This document shows, piece after piece, positions 1 to 13,100 of a stretch of 64,000 nt of DNA; positions within the stretch are counted from its first letter, which is position 1, and every line of letters starts with the position of its first letter. Position numbers and translations under genes: made by a program. This stretch comes from Hermodice carunculata (taxonomy: Eukaryota > Annelida > Polychaeta > Eunicida > Amphinomidae). The stretch covers positions 648,932 through 712,931 of the forward strand of contig CAXHWN010002684.1 of assembly GCA_964020975.1 (NCBI GenBank), written 5' to 3'. Under the pieces are notes generated by a model. It searched no databases. It saw only the letters and a program-made list of their open reading frames with translations, and was not told the DNA's origin.

Positions 1-1020
1 TTTTGGTTTGATAACTGTGATCATGTAGAAGCGTCCTCCAGTATTAATAGGTTTTGGATTTTATTTAACTCCAAGATCTTTTGGGAGCAGTTGTATTGTA
101 TTGATAATCATTACCTTTTAACATATTTCTTCTTGGGATTTCTCCACTTTACATACAACTTTTCCCTAATCTGATTTGGAAGAATGTATCAAGTCTCTTA
201 TATATGCAAGATATGAGAAAAACAATTTTCAAAGAATGATATCTGGTATAAAGGTGTATATTTCGGTAATGGTATGAAGGGTTTTCAGAGTGTATTTGAA
301 TACGATCAGTTTGTTAAGTTGTACTTTTTACTGATGACATTTATGTCAATTTTGGAGATTTAATTTTTAGGCAGTCAATTGGTATTCCAGTGAGCGCCAA
401 TTGCGCATTTCCTTTGGTCAATTTATATCTATTTTACTATGAGTATAAGTGTTTTTGAAAAGCTGGCCAAAGAAAAAACATTTCCACGATAAATGTTCCA
501 AGGTGACAAAAATATATATTGATGATCAATTAATGATCAATAATAAACCCTTTGAAGGACCTGTTTCACAAATATGCCTTGATGATATGGAATTTTTATA
601 TAAATACAAAACAAAAGAAATGGAATGCTCATTTGTACACATAATCGTACAGGTATAGCAATTCTAGTGAATTGAAGTTTAAATATATATGACAAAGTGA
701 TGATTTTGAATTTAACATTGTAACTACCCCCATATGGATATTAATGTTCCACTTGGTTCAGCGTTTGGTATCTATGTGTCAAAGTTAGTTGCCTTTGCTG
801 GCGTATGCACTGAGTTTTGAACTTTCACTCCCGTTATTTACCACTTTGAAAAAACTCATGAAACACGGATATTCGAAAATGAAATTAATTTAGTCATCTC
901 TGGGTTTCTTGGAAAAATAAAACTTTATTCTATAGATATCCAGTGGAACTGAGATGTTGTATAAATGATAACAATGGTAACTGATATTTTACACAATGCG
1001 TGTATGAAGCAAGATATTTG
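1..1020 (+). mobile_element. Decayed reverse transcriptase element (Penelope/LINE-type), 3' part
   Basis: Translated pieces on the plus strand line up in order with a reverse transcriptase family common in invertebrate genomes. They are a segment reading DDIYVNFGDLIFRQ (about 331-373), the GIPxxxNCA-like box GIPVSANCAFPLVNLYLF (about 379-432), and the catalytic YIDD box followed by QLMINN (515-544). A C-terminal stretch near 720-800 resembles the family's 'NFPF(L/M)D..(I/V)P...(Y/F)G(V/I)Y(V/I)SQL' signature; here it reads PHMDINVPLGSAFGIYVSKL. The pieces lie in different frames with stops between them, so the copy is dead. The 5' part lies outside the window. The YIDD and GIP boxes are seen directly; the family assignment rests on memory of related proteins, and Penelope versus LINE is not settled. 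Confidence 0.6.
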
Positions 1021-2769
1021 TTAATGTTGAGGTTTGATAGCAACAAAATGATTTAAACTACTGCTACCTTTAGTTGGTACCTGTCTGTAGTCAGGAGAAG
1101 GCTGTTTTCTTTCATAATGCATTTCGCATTTGTTGACTGGACTATACAAATATCATTATGTTTTTTTTTGGCATTTTGCCCTTGCACCTCTGGATTTTGA
1201 GCTGACTTGTTTGATGACTGGAGGTTTTTGATCAGTGGTAGATCTTTCTTACTCGAATTTTCGGTACAGCTTCCCTGACATTGTTGAAAACTGTTGTCCA
1301 CTTCTATTTTCTATGACAGTCATTATTTTTACATGGTCAATATGACATTTTACCCTCTTTAAATTTTAAATGACCGATGTATGGCCATTCAAGTCTTGCT
1401 GTTATGTCTGGTGATGTTCAGGTTGATAAACTGGTCAATATTTAGACGATCTTAGACTTGGACTGATTTTCAGCTACGGTACTTACATGTAATGGTCTCT
1501 CGTAACAGGTAATGGAATAAGATTAACAAAAACAAAGGTCTCCAAAGAGAGTTTTCTTTGTCACAGCAGGTGTTTATTTTGCGATGGAAAATTACTCAGT
1601 AAGAATGACGTTACTCGAAACAACCAGTTGAGGCTGCACCACGTCTATCCCACCGCTCATACCTTTTCGTATGTATACTGTAAATGTTTTGTGGCAATAT
1701 ATCCCCAATAGAAATATGTGAACCATCAGACAAATTTACCGTCTGAACTACGTGCCCCCTTTCACCTTGTACAGGTCTGTCACGTTCATCCAAAGTAAGA
1801 AACGTTGGACATGAAAACGTTTGACTTACTTGGTAAAATAGGTTTGACATGTAGAAAATTACATTGCAACACATTTTACCCCTATTTTCTGTGACCATAT
1901 TGGATGCCTGCTGATACTTTTATCACAAAGATAGAAGGTATTTGTAAGTTCCCCCAAACTCCCACCAAGTTATCAACAAATCTGCGTGAAAATACGTCAC
2001 TCTATTCACATACATGTATATACACTGCCAACCAAATCCTTCAAACATAATCATGTCTGTTCTGACATGCAAAATGTGTACCTGTATACACCCAACATGT
2101 GTTTTAAATTGCCTTTCTTTCCTGAAACAGTAATAAGATTTTGGGAATTATTTTCAACGGTTTTCGACTTAGATGGATTTTCAATGATAATACTGACTTG
2201 TAATGGTGTCCAACTTATGTGGTCTGTAAAATAATAAAAGGCTGTACAAGGTAACATTTCACAGACGATTATGACGCAACACACTAGAAATTTGCAAGTT
2301 TCCAAAAAGTAGAAATGCTCACGAGTGAGAAACAGTCTCAAAACTGTATAAACTATAAAAAATGGATAGTTAATACATGTGCGGGTATCAATACTTATAC
2401 TGTTTGTTATCAAATGTAATTAGAATGACATCTTATTAAGCATGATCTAGGGGAAAAAACATAAAGATGCAGGTGCATGGAATGTGTGAGACTTTTTGAT
2501 GACGTTGTGATCACAGAAATTATTCAATATGGTCGGGATTACAGGCTTAATTGTCCATACAGTAACCTTCACTATAAACCATGCTATGTAATCTCGGCTG
2601 CGTGCACAGTCGTGGTTCTGTCACAGCAGGCTTTTGATATAAGAGTTTAGGATTGGTGCCGCTTTGTTAACCAAGCCCTTAAACCTTGCAAGCAACATAC
2701 GTGAAGTCAGACACTACAGATACAAAATGAAACTTTTGTATATCATTGTTATAAACATTGCCTTTGTCA
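1021..2769. other. No gene recognised
   Basis: Open frames here are short and resemble nothing known. The only structure noticed is a weak direct duplication: about 1451-1500 and 2164-2215 share a GACTT..GATTTTCA..TA...ACT(T)AC.TGTAATGGT core. It may be a remnant of an unrecognised repeat. Confidence 0.4.
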
Positions 2770-4900
2770 ATTTTTCAAGGTTCGAGAGACTCAACCTGTA
2801 CAGATAATTCAGTGGATAGAAAAGTTGGCTCTGGCTCCATTCAATGAAACAAACCATATGGAATTTTATTTAGATAAACATGGCAGTGATCTCATGGATT
2901 TTAAGACAAGTAACATTATATGTGAAGTGTTCCAATAGCAAAATAACCATTTTCCTATACGTATTGAGGACACAGTAGGTTTGGTGAATATAGGTTTACA
3001 CAGTCCATTGTCAGAGGCTCAAGTAAGATGGTAGAATAGACTGCTGAAAAGAGGACAACTGGATCCATACAAGGCTTATTTGCACAAGGTGCTGCATTGT
3101 GCTGAAGATGCAAAAGAAAGTTAATTGGAAACTCAGCTGTACTGTAAAAACAGGTTTGCTTTCATGGATGATACTGATTTTATGAGTAATGTGAATTTTC
3201 GACTGATATTGTGATTTATTTTCTTTGCAGGTTACAGCATGGACATGAGTGGTCCCCTATATTGTGACACACCACAACAACCTCACTTATCACCCAACGG
3301 GATCCCTATCATGGTAAACTTGAGACACCCACTTCAAGTATATTTCATCTGACATGAGACAGCTAAGGGGATTATAATGTGGGCATTAAAGAGCAGTTAA
3401 CTGTAGGTATTCGTAGTCAGTATGACTCCACGCCATACAGGAAGATCAGGCAACGTATGAAAAATGACACTGTCAACTACCTCATCCTGAAGTTGGATAT
3501 CATGACACATAGCATGGCACAAAGGACCTCATAGGTGCAGCTAGACAACTTATTTTAGGGTACCGTATCTGCAAAGAGGTTAACTGGCTTGCTGGTGTCT
3601 GAGGTCATCACAGGAAGTTTCCATCATTACCCAGTTAATTCCCAGCATTGCAATCCGACTTTCTGCAAGTCACTGTAAATGCCAACCTCTACCTGAAAAA
3701 GCACTGGAATTAGACTGGGCCGATTCATAGATTCTCACCTGGCTTTGTTTATGAGAGCTGGTAAATGGAACACCAATAATGGAAAATTAAATTAGTCGAG
3801 ATAATTATGAAATGGGGCCAGTCATTATCTTTTCCACATTGAAACAGATTGAAAACGCCATTGCCTACAAGTAGACGAGGGGACATCAAAATTGGACGCC
3901 AGAGTTTCTCAGCCTTTGCAGACACTAGTAGACCTGCTTATGTGTGTCATTTTACCTGACATTACTGTGGTAAAAATTATCCATCACGTATACCATACAA
4001 TGAATGGAAACCAACTCAGTTCAGCATTACTGAAATTTACCTGATGTGAAGCTACTTCAGTGACAGTTATCCTCCAGAAACACTGCTCTACAAATCGGAC
4101 AAAAATTTCAGTCTGTTGATTGTGAATATGGACCAACATGGCACACCTGGAAGACATTGGACAGTCATGTATATTCTCAGACCAGACCTGTGGTATAAGA
4201 TTCCTTTAGACACACTCCATCACACTATAATATCAGCTTTGTGAATTTTCAGAGATAAAGGAAAACAGATATCAAATTCAGCAAGAAGGTTATTTGTATT
4301 TAACAATCACATGAGTGATACTAGCAAAACGAAACAATGACAAACACAGAAGAAGCCATTACTGCAACTTGAGTATCATTGTACCCATGCAAAAATTTAT
4401 GTGCCCATACGCCAAAATCTTCAGTATGCTATTTTGGACAACATGTTTATGGATTCACGAGCGGAATTTATATAGGCATGATGCTTGCTTTCCAAACTTT
4501 TTTTAAATAAATATGTTTAAACCATGGTTTTACGGACCATGAAAACCATGTCACCTCATGATGGACGGGTACAAAGACCCACGTTACAAACATACTGGTT
4601 CCTGGTGATTCAACCTAAACCAGCAACTCCAGATCACGGACAACTGAGAAAGAATACCATGTGACACAAATCTCCCACTGATATATTATCAGAACCCTGG
4701 AAACGGCTTCAATAGCCTATGATTTGTTGAGTGGTAATGGTGATTCAATATCTGATGATTTGATGAGTGATAACGATGGAAAAGACAATGTGAAACATCA
4801 AGAAGTACCAAGTGCCGTAACTAATGACATGCTGCGGTACATGAAGCTGTTACAGTTCCAACCTGATGACAAGTGAGGATCCTCACAGTGCAACCAGTTC
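2770..4900 (+). mobile_element. Polinton (Maverick) fossil: capsid and protease remnants
   Basis: This is a broken Polinton fragment. A region at about 2860-3750 resembles the Polinton major capsid protein, with short recognisable pieces such as DPYKAYLHKVL and MDMSGPLYCD. A second region at about 4080-4210 resembles the adenovirus-type cysteine protease of Polintons, with GTPGRHWTVMYIL around the active-site His-Trp. The order capsid then protease on one strand suits one degraded element. No polymerase, integrase, ATPase or terminal inverted repeat was recognised, so only part survives and the limits are approximate. It is clearly inactive, with many breaks (roughly ten or more), and therefore old. 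Confidence 0.7.
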
Positions 4901-5535
4901 ATCAAAAGCATTGCTTACCACAGTGTTATATACAAATTTTGATTCAGAGTAATTTTGCGCGTGCTGATTCATGCATGTAGGAGTGCACTACAGTAGGACT
5001 TCTTTGAAAAAAAAACTTTCCTGATGTGTGGACTAATACGAATTGCATTTGATGTATTTTTTTAGCACTGGAGTACTGTTAATTGTATTTTGCCACAGAA
5101 AAGTTTATTTCTACTATGCAGATCCACTTTGACATACACGCGTTTTCGTATTAGACACTGAGGACTAACTTGTAAATTGACATTGCTGTGAAAATGTTTG
5201 CCCATGCCCAGTAACAAAATGAACCTGCCAAAATTTGACGCCTTCAATCAACCATGGCGTCTTTCTTGTCAACAAGGAGAAGGAAGCACACCTAGGAGAA
5301 ACTACAAAAGATTACCAGCTATGTCGACTGCCATTGTGCAGGACCTACAGATGAATACGAAGATAAAAGGAAAGAACAAAAGATAATGACACTGAATTAC
5401 ACTCAGATCATGGCTTCTCTGTGTAACTTTGACAAATAAATTACTCATAATGTGTGATGAAATATATTTTTTTGGACATGTTTTTAAGTTGTATGTCTCA
5501 GTATTGTATTTCAACTTGACCTTTCTTCTAGGTTT
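4901..5535. other. No gene recognised
   Basis: Small open frames on both strands, none with recognisable content or good splice signals. A 62-codon plus-strand frame at 5198-5386 is basic and polar but has no identifiable domain. Confidence 0.35.
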
Positions 5536-5539
5536 AAAT

Positions 5540-5900
5540 GTTTTTATAATTCAGAACAAATATTACCAACATTCATAAATTCCAACCTAACAATGACAGC
5601 AAAGTGAAATACAGCAAACGGCACAGGTTCAAGAATTACGAAAAAAACATCAACATTCAGCTTTCAATACCCGTACGACGACAAAAAAAAACCTGCCTTG
5701 AGACAGGCAATCATACATAAATAGCAACTGGTGGTTTTAAACTTTTCTTCCTCTCAACCTTTGAAATATTCTTCATTAGCTATAAACTTCATCTTTTTTT
5801 CCCAAAGCATTTAGGCCAAACCATTTAAAACCAAAAATTCGTCACTTGCGCCAAAGATAAAGAAATATGGTTTGGTCAGAATGAAACAGCGGTCTGTTTC
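5540..5900 (+). repeat. Terminal-exon/3'-UTR-like cassette, copy 1
   Basis: One frame at about 5568-5700 reads NIHKFQPNNDSKVKYSKRHR then FKNYEKNINIQLSIPV and runs to a stop. This matches, residue for residue in much of its length, peptides encoded at about 21720-21822 and 63345-63440. The following DNA at 5740-5790 (CCTTTGAAATATTCTTCATT region) matches 58655-58705, and 5836-5870 matches 63440-63482. The simplest reading is a diverged copy of the 3' end of a duplicated gene; a dispersed repeat with an incidental open frame is the alternative. Confidence 0.5.
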
Positions 5901-6227
5901 CCTTATTTCAATAATCTGCTATTACAGTGTCACAGCTGTGCAGGGACAGTTATTGTGGTGATGATAAAGCCTCTGATCTTGTCTATAGCCAATAGTTTCT
6001 TTTGTTCAAAACATTGTCATCAGAAAGTTGGTTACCTTTCTGTGCACCTGCATTTCTATTTTATCTCACAGGGGCATTCTGTTCAATATGTCAGTTTTTA
6101 ATCAGATTGCTATAACAAACAGCACAAACCAATATTAACAGTTACTTAATTATCCACAATGCATTTCATTTTGAGCCTATCTCGCAGCTCTCAAACAATC
6201 CATATTTACACCCCTAGGGTCTATATT

Positions 6228-6307
<80 letters not shown>

Positions 6308-6310
6308 TAT

Positions 6311-6353
<43 letters not shown>

Positions 6354-7330
6354 TACAAATACATATTTATGTGTGTCGGTGTGTGTTTGTGCGATGGTGT
6401 TACATCATAATCCTCTGTAGAATGTGTCGCTGTATAACTTTGATTTGTAGTCTTCCAAGTTCTCCTTTAAGGTGCGCAAGGACATTGCAAGCTTGTAACA
6501 ATAAAATTCAACTGCCGCCTTTTTGACCAATCGGAAACTGTGTCAAAACAGAGGGAGCCCACAGGATCCTGATAGAGTGAACTACCGCATGAGACATGGC
6601 TAGAATCAAACTTTTCGGTGAAATTCCACAGCTCAATACGTTACCGTCGTAATGCATGCATCCTTGGAGACCTGTTATCAAATTGAGACACGAGAAGTAT
6701 ATATTTGAGTACGCATAGCATTCTCCACACCCAAACAAATGCTTATCCTGTTAGATTTTGTGGGAAATATTCTTCCTGTCTCAAACTGTTCGACTTAATA
6801 TATTGTCAAAGGAATCTATCAGAGATGTTGGGTATCCATTCTAACGAAATATTTAGGACGTGCCTTTTTTCAATACATGCCTTCTAGTGCAGCTAAAGGT
6901 TCTGAGTGTTCACGTAATTTCTATGTTCTGTTTTCTGGCGACCTTAATGTCTTAATACCTCGACATTATTCAGTTGTGCAGTATCAGACAATTTTCATGG
7001 TGCAATGTGCAATGTTCAGTAACCGTTTGGGGTATCGGTAAGATGTCCCTCCCAACCCGCCACCCCACCCAATCCCCCACCCCATCCCCATCCCCACCCC
7101 CCAAACAACAAACAAAAATGCACCTGTATCTTGTCAATAACTTGGTAACACTTGTGACCTCACAATTTAACACCACGACGTAAAGTAAATATTCAACTAT
7201 TTAAACATTGCGTCAAAGCATTCCAAACACGTGTAAATATGGGTAAGTGCAATTTAAATAAAGTTTATAAGGAAACAAATGCGCACGGCGCATAGCATAC
7301 ATTGATGCATAAGCTCTTCGTGGACTTCTG
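5901..7330. other. Upstream region of the Ig receptor gene; no other gene seen
   Basis: Apart from the AT/GATA microsatellite at 6231-6353, this stretch has no recognisable coding content. A C-rich tract of CCCCA-type words lies at about 7047-7102, some 240 bp upstream of the proposed TATA box. Confidence 0.4.
6231..6353. repeat. (AT)n followed by (GATA)n microsatellite
   Basis: About 74 bp of uninterrupted AT repeat passes into roughly eleven GATA units. Confidence 0.95.
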
Positions 7331-7338
7331 CTGCCTAC

Positions 7339-7346
7339 TATATATA
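7339..7346 (+). promoter_or_regulatory. Candidate TATA box of the Ig receptor gene
   Basis: TATATATA lies 52 bp upstream of the proposed start codon at 7391. Transcription would start near 7370, leaving a 5' untranslated leader of about 20 nt. Position and sequence fit, but AT repeats are common here, so this is an inference. Confidence 0.4.
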
Positions 7347-7390
7347 CCACTACTTTCAAAACATTGTTTGAGCATACCTTTGAACACATT

Positions 7391-7439
7391 ATGATATGTA
7401 TGATATATTTACTGGCCATGAATTTGGTCTTGTCTTCGG
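7391..7439 (+). CDS. Ig receptor exon 1: start codon and signal peptide
   Basis: ATG at 7391 opens MICMIYLLAMNLVLSS, a typical hydrophobic secretory signal. The exon ends after one base of the next codon, at a perfect GTAAGT donor (7440-7445). A TTG-initiated extension upstream is possible on paper, but the first ATG after the TATA-like box gives the cleanest signal peptide. Confidence 0.65.
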
Positions 7440-9000
7440 GTAAGTTGTTATTCTTACGTTTTACACTGGTACATCAATTTTACTCGTATATATGCATTGT
7501 CAAGTTTGTAGGTATGGCATTATTTTTCCATTACAGTCGCTTAAATTTTCCGATTGGTAACAGGGGTAATTTGAAGCAAATTGTATGCTTTCAACTGGGA
7601 ATTTAAATGATCACGATAAAACTTCTTTCGTAAATTAAAAAATGGGAGAAGAGGATTTGTTACAAACTACTAAGTCTCAATTGTAAGACGGCATTTCGTT
7701 TTATCTTTTCATTATATTTCATTGCGATTAGCTATATTCTCATGCTCCTGAGATGTTTTTTGCTGCAAAAAGTGATACTGTTAACTCTTACAGTTCTAAC
7801 TGCGACTAAAATTAAATAAGTTGAAACAAACTGCCAAGTATTATATTAAGGATATGATAATGATGTTCCTTGTAAAAAGATATTTCGTTCCAGTACCAGT
7901 ATGCCTGTGTTTACACAATATATGCTAGTCCAAGTCAACAGCTTTCCTCGTACTTTTACTGCATTGTAAGAAAGCTGTTAACTGGGTCAAAATGTGGTAC
8001 TGGAAAAATTAAGGAACGGAACCCCTTGGCCATTATATCCAACTGGAATAACTTACTAACCTGTGCTGCACACAAAGCACATCAGCATTATCTGAATGAA
8101 AAAGGCTAACTGAGCTTCGATGGCACTCTTCCCACGACTTTTGGACCGATGCGTCCCGTTACATCATTCCGATAGATCAAGAGAGAAATCTAAAACGCCA
8201 AATGATCTTATTAGGTAAATTAGGGTTAATCGGCGCCGAACAATTGACAACGTATTCAAACAAAGGTGACCATCAATCCTGTACGGCGTCGCTGACAATT
8301 GTGATTATTTTTTGTTTGCAGTGACATCCGGGATATCATTAACATTTCAATTATCATACAAAAAAAATTTGTTGTAATTTTAAGCATAGGAAATAAATAT
8401 TATCTATTTTAACTTGACTTCTTGGTCATCTGCAGTGATAGGGGATCACTGTATGTAACACTCTGTCAACAAAATTGGCAGCACCATAATAGTCATTACT
8501 TGAAGTATTCCCGATGGCTCTATAAAAAGAAAAAAAAATGTGGGGTGGTAACAACGAACATACTGTAAATCTGTTGGACATAAATTGAGTCCGGACCTTA
8601 CAAAGATTCTCACAGATAAAAAGAGAAGAAAATGTGTTTTTCGTACACTTCTATTTCTCTTTATTTCCACATGCTTGTATATAATCTCAACATTTGGTGC
8701 AGCAATTAAGACGATTCAGTGTTGTTCTTGATAAAAGTAAATGGAAAAATAGGAGTACATCACATAATATATTATAAGATCAAAATATGGAAGTCAAAAT
8801 ACCGTCAACATCTTTACCGGTATGATCATTATTTGGTTTAAATGACATGTCAATCAGGTGAACTTATTTTTTGGTCATCTGTCCGTGGTTGTTCATCCCC
8901 GCGGAAACCACTCTCACATTAAGCTTAAAGTGTATATGGATATTTCTGTGGAACCTTAAACCTCAATTTGGTAAATGGGTGATTATGTATGTATTCTACG

Positions 9001-9068
<68 letters not shown>

Positions 9069-10061
9069 ATTTACTTCTCCTAAACCTTATACTTGATCCT
9101 TTTAATCTCGCCGGAAATGCCCCTTGATTCGGTTTTCACTAATTGTCTTACATGGCGCTTCCGTTATTTCTTGATTTCACGGAACCATTTTTTAAATCAG
9201 GAATGATTGGTAATAATACATTTTCAATTTATTACCATAGTGACAACGGTATTCATGCATACATTTGCAGTTTCCCCATGCCCTGAACCAGATCCATCTG
9301 TAACTCCCTGGGAATGTGCGTAAATACAATCCAGTCATGAGGGAGTATTTTTATCGTTAATTTATTGTTCACATTTTTTAGAAAGTTCCTGAATCATCTA
9401 TGTCATCGTTCGACCAATTCCTTTGAAATGTGAACTTTTTTAAAATATGCCACCAAGATCAAACCACGATATGTCACAGCACTTTAAAAGAGTTTGAAAC
9501 CTAGCGTGTGCGTCATCAGACAGACAAGAAAGTAAATAGGAATATGACACTGTGGCAATATGTGTTCAAATTTGCTCATGTTTCGTTACTAGGCCTGCGG
9601 CATTTGAGGCTAAAATATGAATTTGGTCTACCCGCCTGCCTTATAGCTGCAACATAGCCTACCTGATGTAAAATTTTGTATACTTTTAGAAAATGCCTGT
9701 TGTGGAGCTCTCAGATGGTCCAGTTTTATGCTATGAGCACAAATAGATACCTACGTCTGAAAAGCAAAACCATAACCTTAATGAAATCGAATAGATTTCT
9801 TCAAAATAGGTTTATTATCTTAAATTAAAGAACCGTACCTTTTAGGTTCCTTGAGGCACCAAAACTATCTTACAAGTAAAGCTGTGTTTGTAGAATGATG
9901 TCATATGGATATATTTGCATTATACAAGTCACATGCAAAAAGACCAAAATCGCCATTTCCGATTTCAATAATGTTAAATGTTCAGTTACTACAAATCACT
10001 TCGCTTTTCAAAACATTTTGTCTTTATTTACACAGAGTGGGCAACTGAGTATGTAGAACAA

Positions 10062-10148
<87 letters not shown>

Positions 10149-13100
10149 TGTCATCCCAGACATATTGTTTTTTCAAAATTTATCCTTATTTTATTCTTTC
10201 TTTCTTCTTATTTCCACCACATAATTTATCTGGAGCTTTTGGCAGACAATGTGCAAGCTACAATGTTTAAACTTGGCATGGTAACGGAGCTAGTAAGGAA
10301 GTTGACTTATATGATTTGGAATAATCGACATGTTTAAAATTATGCAAATTAGGGCCTTTCTAATATTTTAAAGCTCCATATCTTTCAAACTTTTGCAGAT
10401 AAACACAAAATTTTAATGGGCACATCTAGGTTTGTGACACATGCAAATATAATGGACAGTAAATGAAAGTTGTAGAATTTCAATTTATGTTAATGAGGGT
10501 CATTTAGAAATTTAAAAGTTGAATATCTTCAAAACTATTATAGATAGAGATGAAATTCTAAGGTAAATATAAGGGTTTGGGGCAAAGCCAAATCCAATGA
10601 ACCATGAACCAAAGTCATAGGATTTTTAATTTATGCAAATTAGGTGGATATGCGCAGTTTTAAATGTTGAATAGCTTCAAAACTATTATAGATAAAGATG
10701 CTATATTAACTTTAATTTTGGGGTTTGTGACATAGCTGCATACAATGACCCTGCATCCAAATTGTACAATTTGTATTGATACAAATAAGATGAATACAAG
10801 AAATTTAAATCTTGAATAACTTCAAAACTATTATACATAGAGGTGCCATTCCGACCTCAGTTTTTGGGTATGAGGCAAAGCCGCATGCCATGAACCGTAA
10901 ACCAAAGTTGTAGAATTTTAATTTATGCAAAATTGGCAAATTCACAAAATGAAAGTCTTTGAATAGGTATCAAAACTATAACAGATAGTAGTGTCATTCA
11001 TACTTTACCTTTTAAGTTTTGTGACATGACCACATCCAATGAACCAAGAGCCAGCGAGTTATAGCATTCTAATTTATGTAAATTAGCAGAATACACAAAT
11101 TTTAGGCTATGCTGAACAATGGCAAAGTGTAGCATTTCACACTGTTCTCATTTTGAAGGTATCCAGACAGATTTGCTGTGAAGCAAATCTTTTCTAGTCA
11201 TTTTTTGTTTCCGACTTGTCTAAAATCACTGACTGAACTCTATTCAAAGGTGGTGGGTATTACTTTGACTTGGTGTCCATCAAAGCGGCTAGGCGATGCT
11301 TCCTCCCGGCCCCGGATTTTTCACAAAAAATCGTGATTATAAAAGAGAGAGCATATTGCCATTGGTACAGTGATAGGCTGCTGTGAATACATGTATGCGT
11401 AATGTTCCCAAACACAGTTTACTGGATTCCATGTAGACTTGCCACTGCTGCAGATGTACCTTGGATAGATCTCCAGCAAGTTTTGTTCTATAGGACACAC
11501 GTCAGTGGCTTTTTTATGTCTGGGTGCAAACCCATACATTTTGTTTTTCAAAGAATTATGTTTTTCTTTCCTTCCTTCCTCCCATTCTTCCTTCTTCCCG
11601 TCCTCTTTTCTTCCTTTCTTTCTTTCTTTCCTATATTCTTCTTTCCTATATTCTTCTTTACGACCAAATTTGTCTGGAGTTTTTCTCGGATACTGTTATT
11701 CCGACAATCACAAAACTTGCCATGGTGAAATTAAGCACCTGACTTGGAATAGTCATGGTGTTTAAAATTATGCAAATTAGGGACAATTAAAATTTCAAAA
11801 GCTCCATATCTTCCAAACTATTGCAGACATACACAGAGTTATACCTATCACATGTAGGTTTGAGACATCTGCCAATGGGCAGTGACAAAAGTTCTAGAAG
11901 TGCAACTAAATGTGGCAATTTTGAGACTTTTTTGCCATGTTAATTGTCTGAATATTTTCTTGAGGAAGGGGAAAAGGGAGGCACATTGTGTTGAATATAA
12001 AATATTTTCTTACATTGACACAAAATAATTCAGACAAAATTGCACTGATTAGGTGCGCATGCGGTAAGGACGTTCTTTGGGAGCTTTGTCAATTTTACCA
12101 TCTTTTTGCTGGATATGATAGGTAATATATATGCTTGATAAGTATGCGCTCAGTGTCATGGATACCTTAAATTAGAGTTAAATGAAAAATATTTGGAAAA
12201 GGCACAAAATTTGGAACAAATTCTATGATTATATTGTCAAAAAGACATAATAATGTTGCTTTATTACGACAGGAGTAACTGCAGGGAAATATGGAAAGTT
12301 TATAAAAATATCTACTGGTATTATTATCACATGTATCATTGCTCAGCAGTTTCAACACGGTTGATAATACGTGTCCAAAATCAACAAAAATCTGCTTTTG
12401 AATAATCATGATATTTGGAGGAACGTTGCTAGGTGACCATAAAACACCGCTACTTGACTCAATTTACATCACATTTAGTGGAGAAAGAGTCTCTTTACAT
12501 TTTAACAGCGCATTTGATAAAAATTATTCCTAAAGTTTGATGCTAGAAACAAGCTTTTGATGTTTGATTGCAGATTTATGTGATTTTTAGTAACATTCCG
12601 TTGCCATGGCAACCAACTTTGACACTTACAATCTCAAACTGGTTTCTTAGGAAATGCCTGTATAGTAGGTATGCTGATGTAAAGTTGTGAAGTGGAACCT
12701 TGCATTTTCATTGCGTAACAGTTAAAGATTTGTTTTTCCCTGGACTACTAAAAAATTGCCGTTACCATGGAAACCAATAAAAAATATGTTGACCATTAAA
12801 TCGATGGTACAGTTTACGTAACCTTTAATTACAGGTTCTTATCTTTCATTTAATACCAAATTTAGCTAAGAATTCTTTTGTTTAGAGACTGATTTTCTGG
12901 CAATATTATCACTTGTGTGTATCATTTCTCAGCAATGTGCAGCACTGGCCATATGACCAATTTTTGCAATATCCACAAAGATCTGCTCATTTTGAGTAAT
13001 GTAAACATTTGCAAGAACGTTGCAAGGCTCCCCAAAACAGTCTTCCTTCACTCAATTAACCTCATTGTTAGTGCAGAAAGAATGTTTCTACATTTTAACA

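Noticed and set aside
2051-2413. Minus-strand open frame of 120 codons
   Set aside because: No recognised motif, no splice partner and ordinary AT-rich composition; overlaps an old repeat remnant.
11402-11765. Phe/Ser/Leu-rich frames across the pyrimidine tract
   Set aside because: Composition reflects the CTTT/CCTT repeat, not protein coding.
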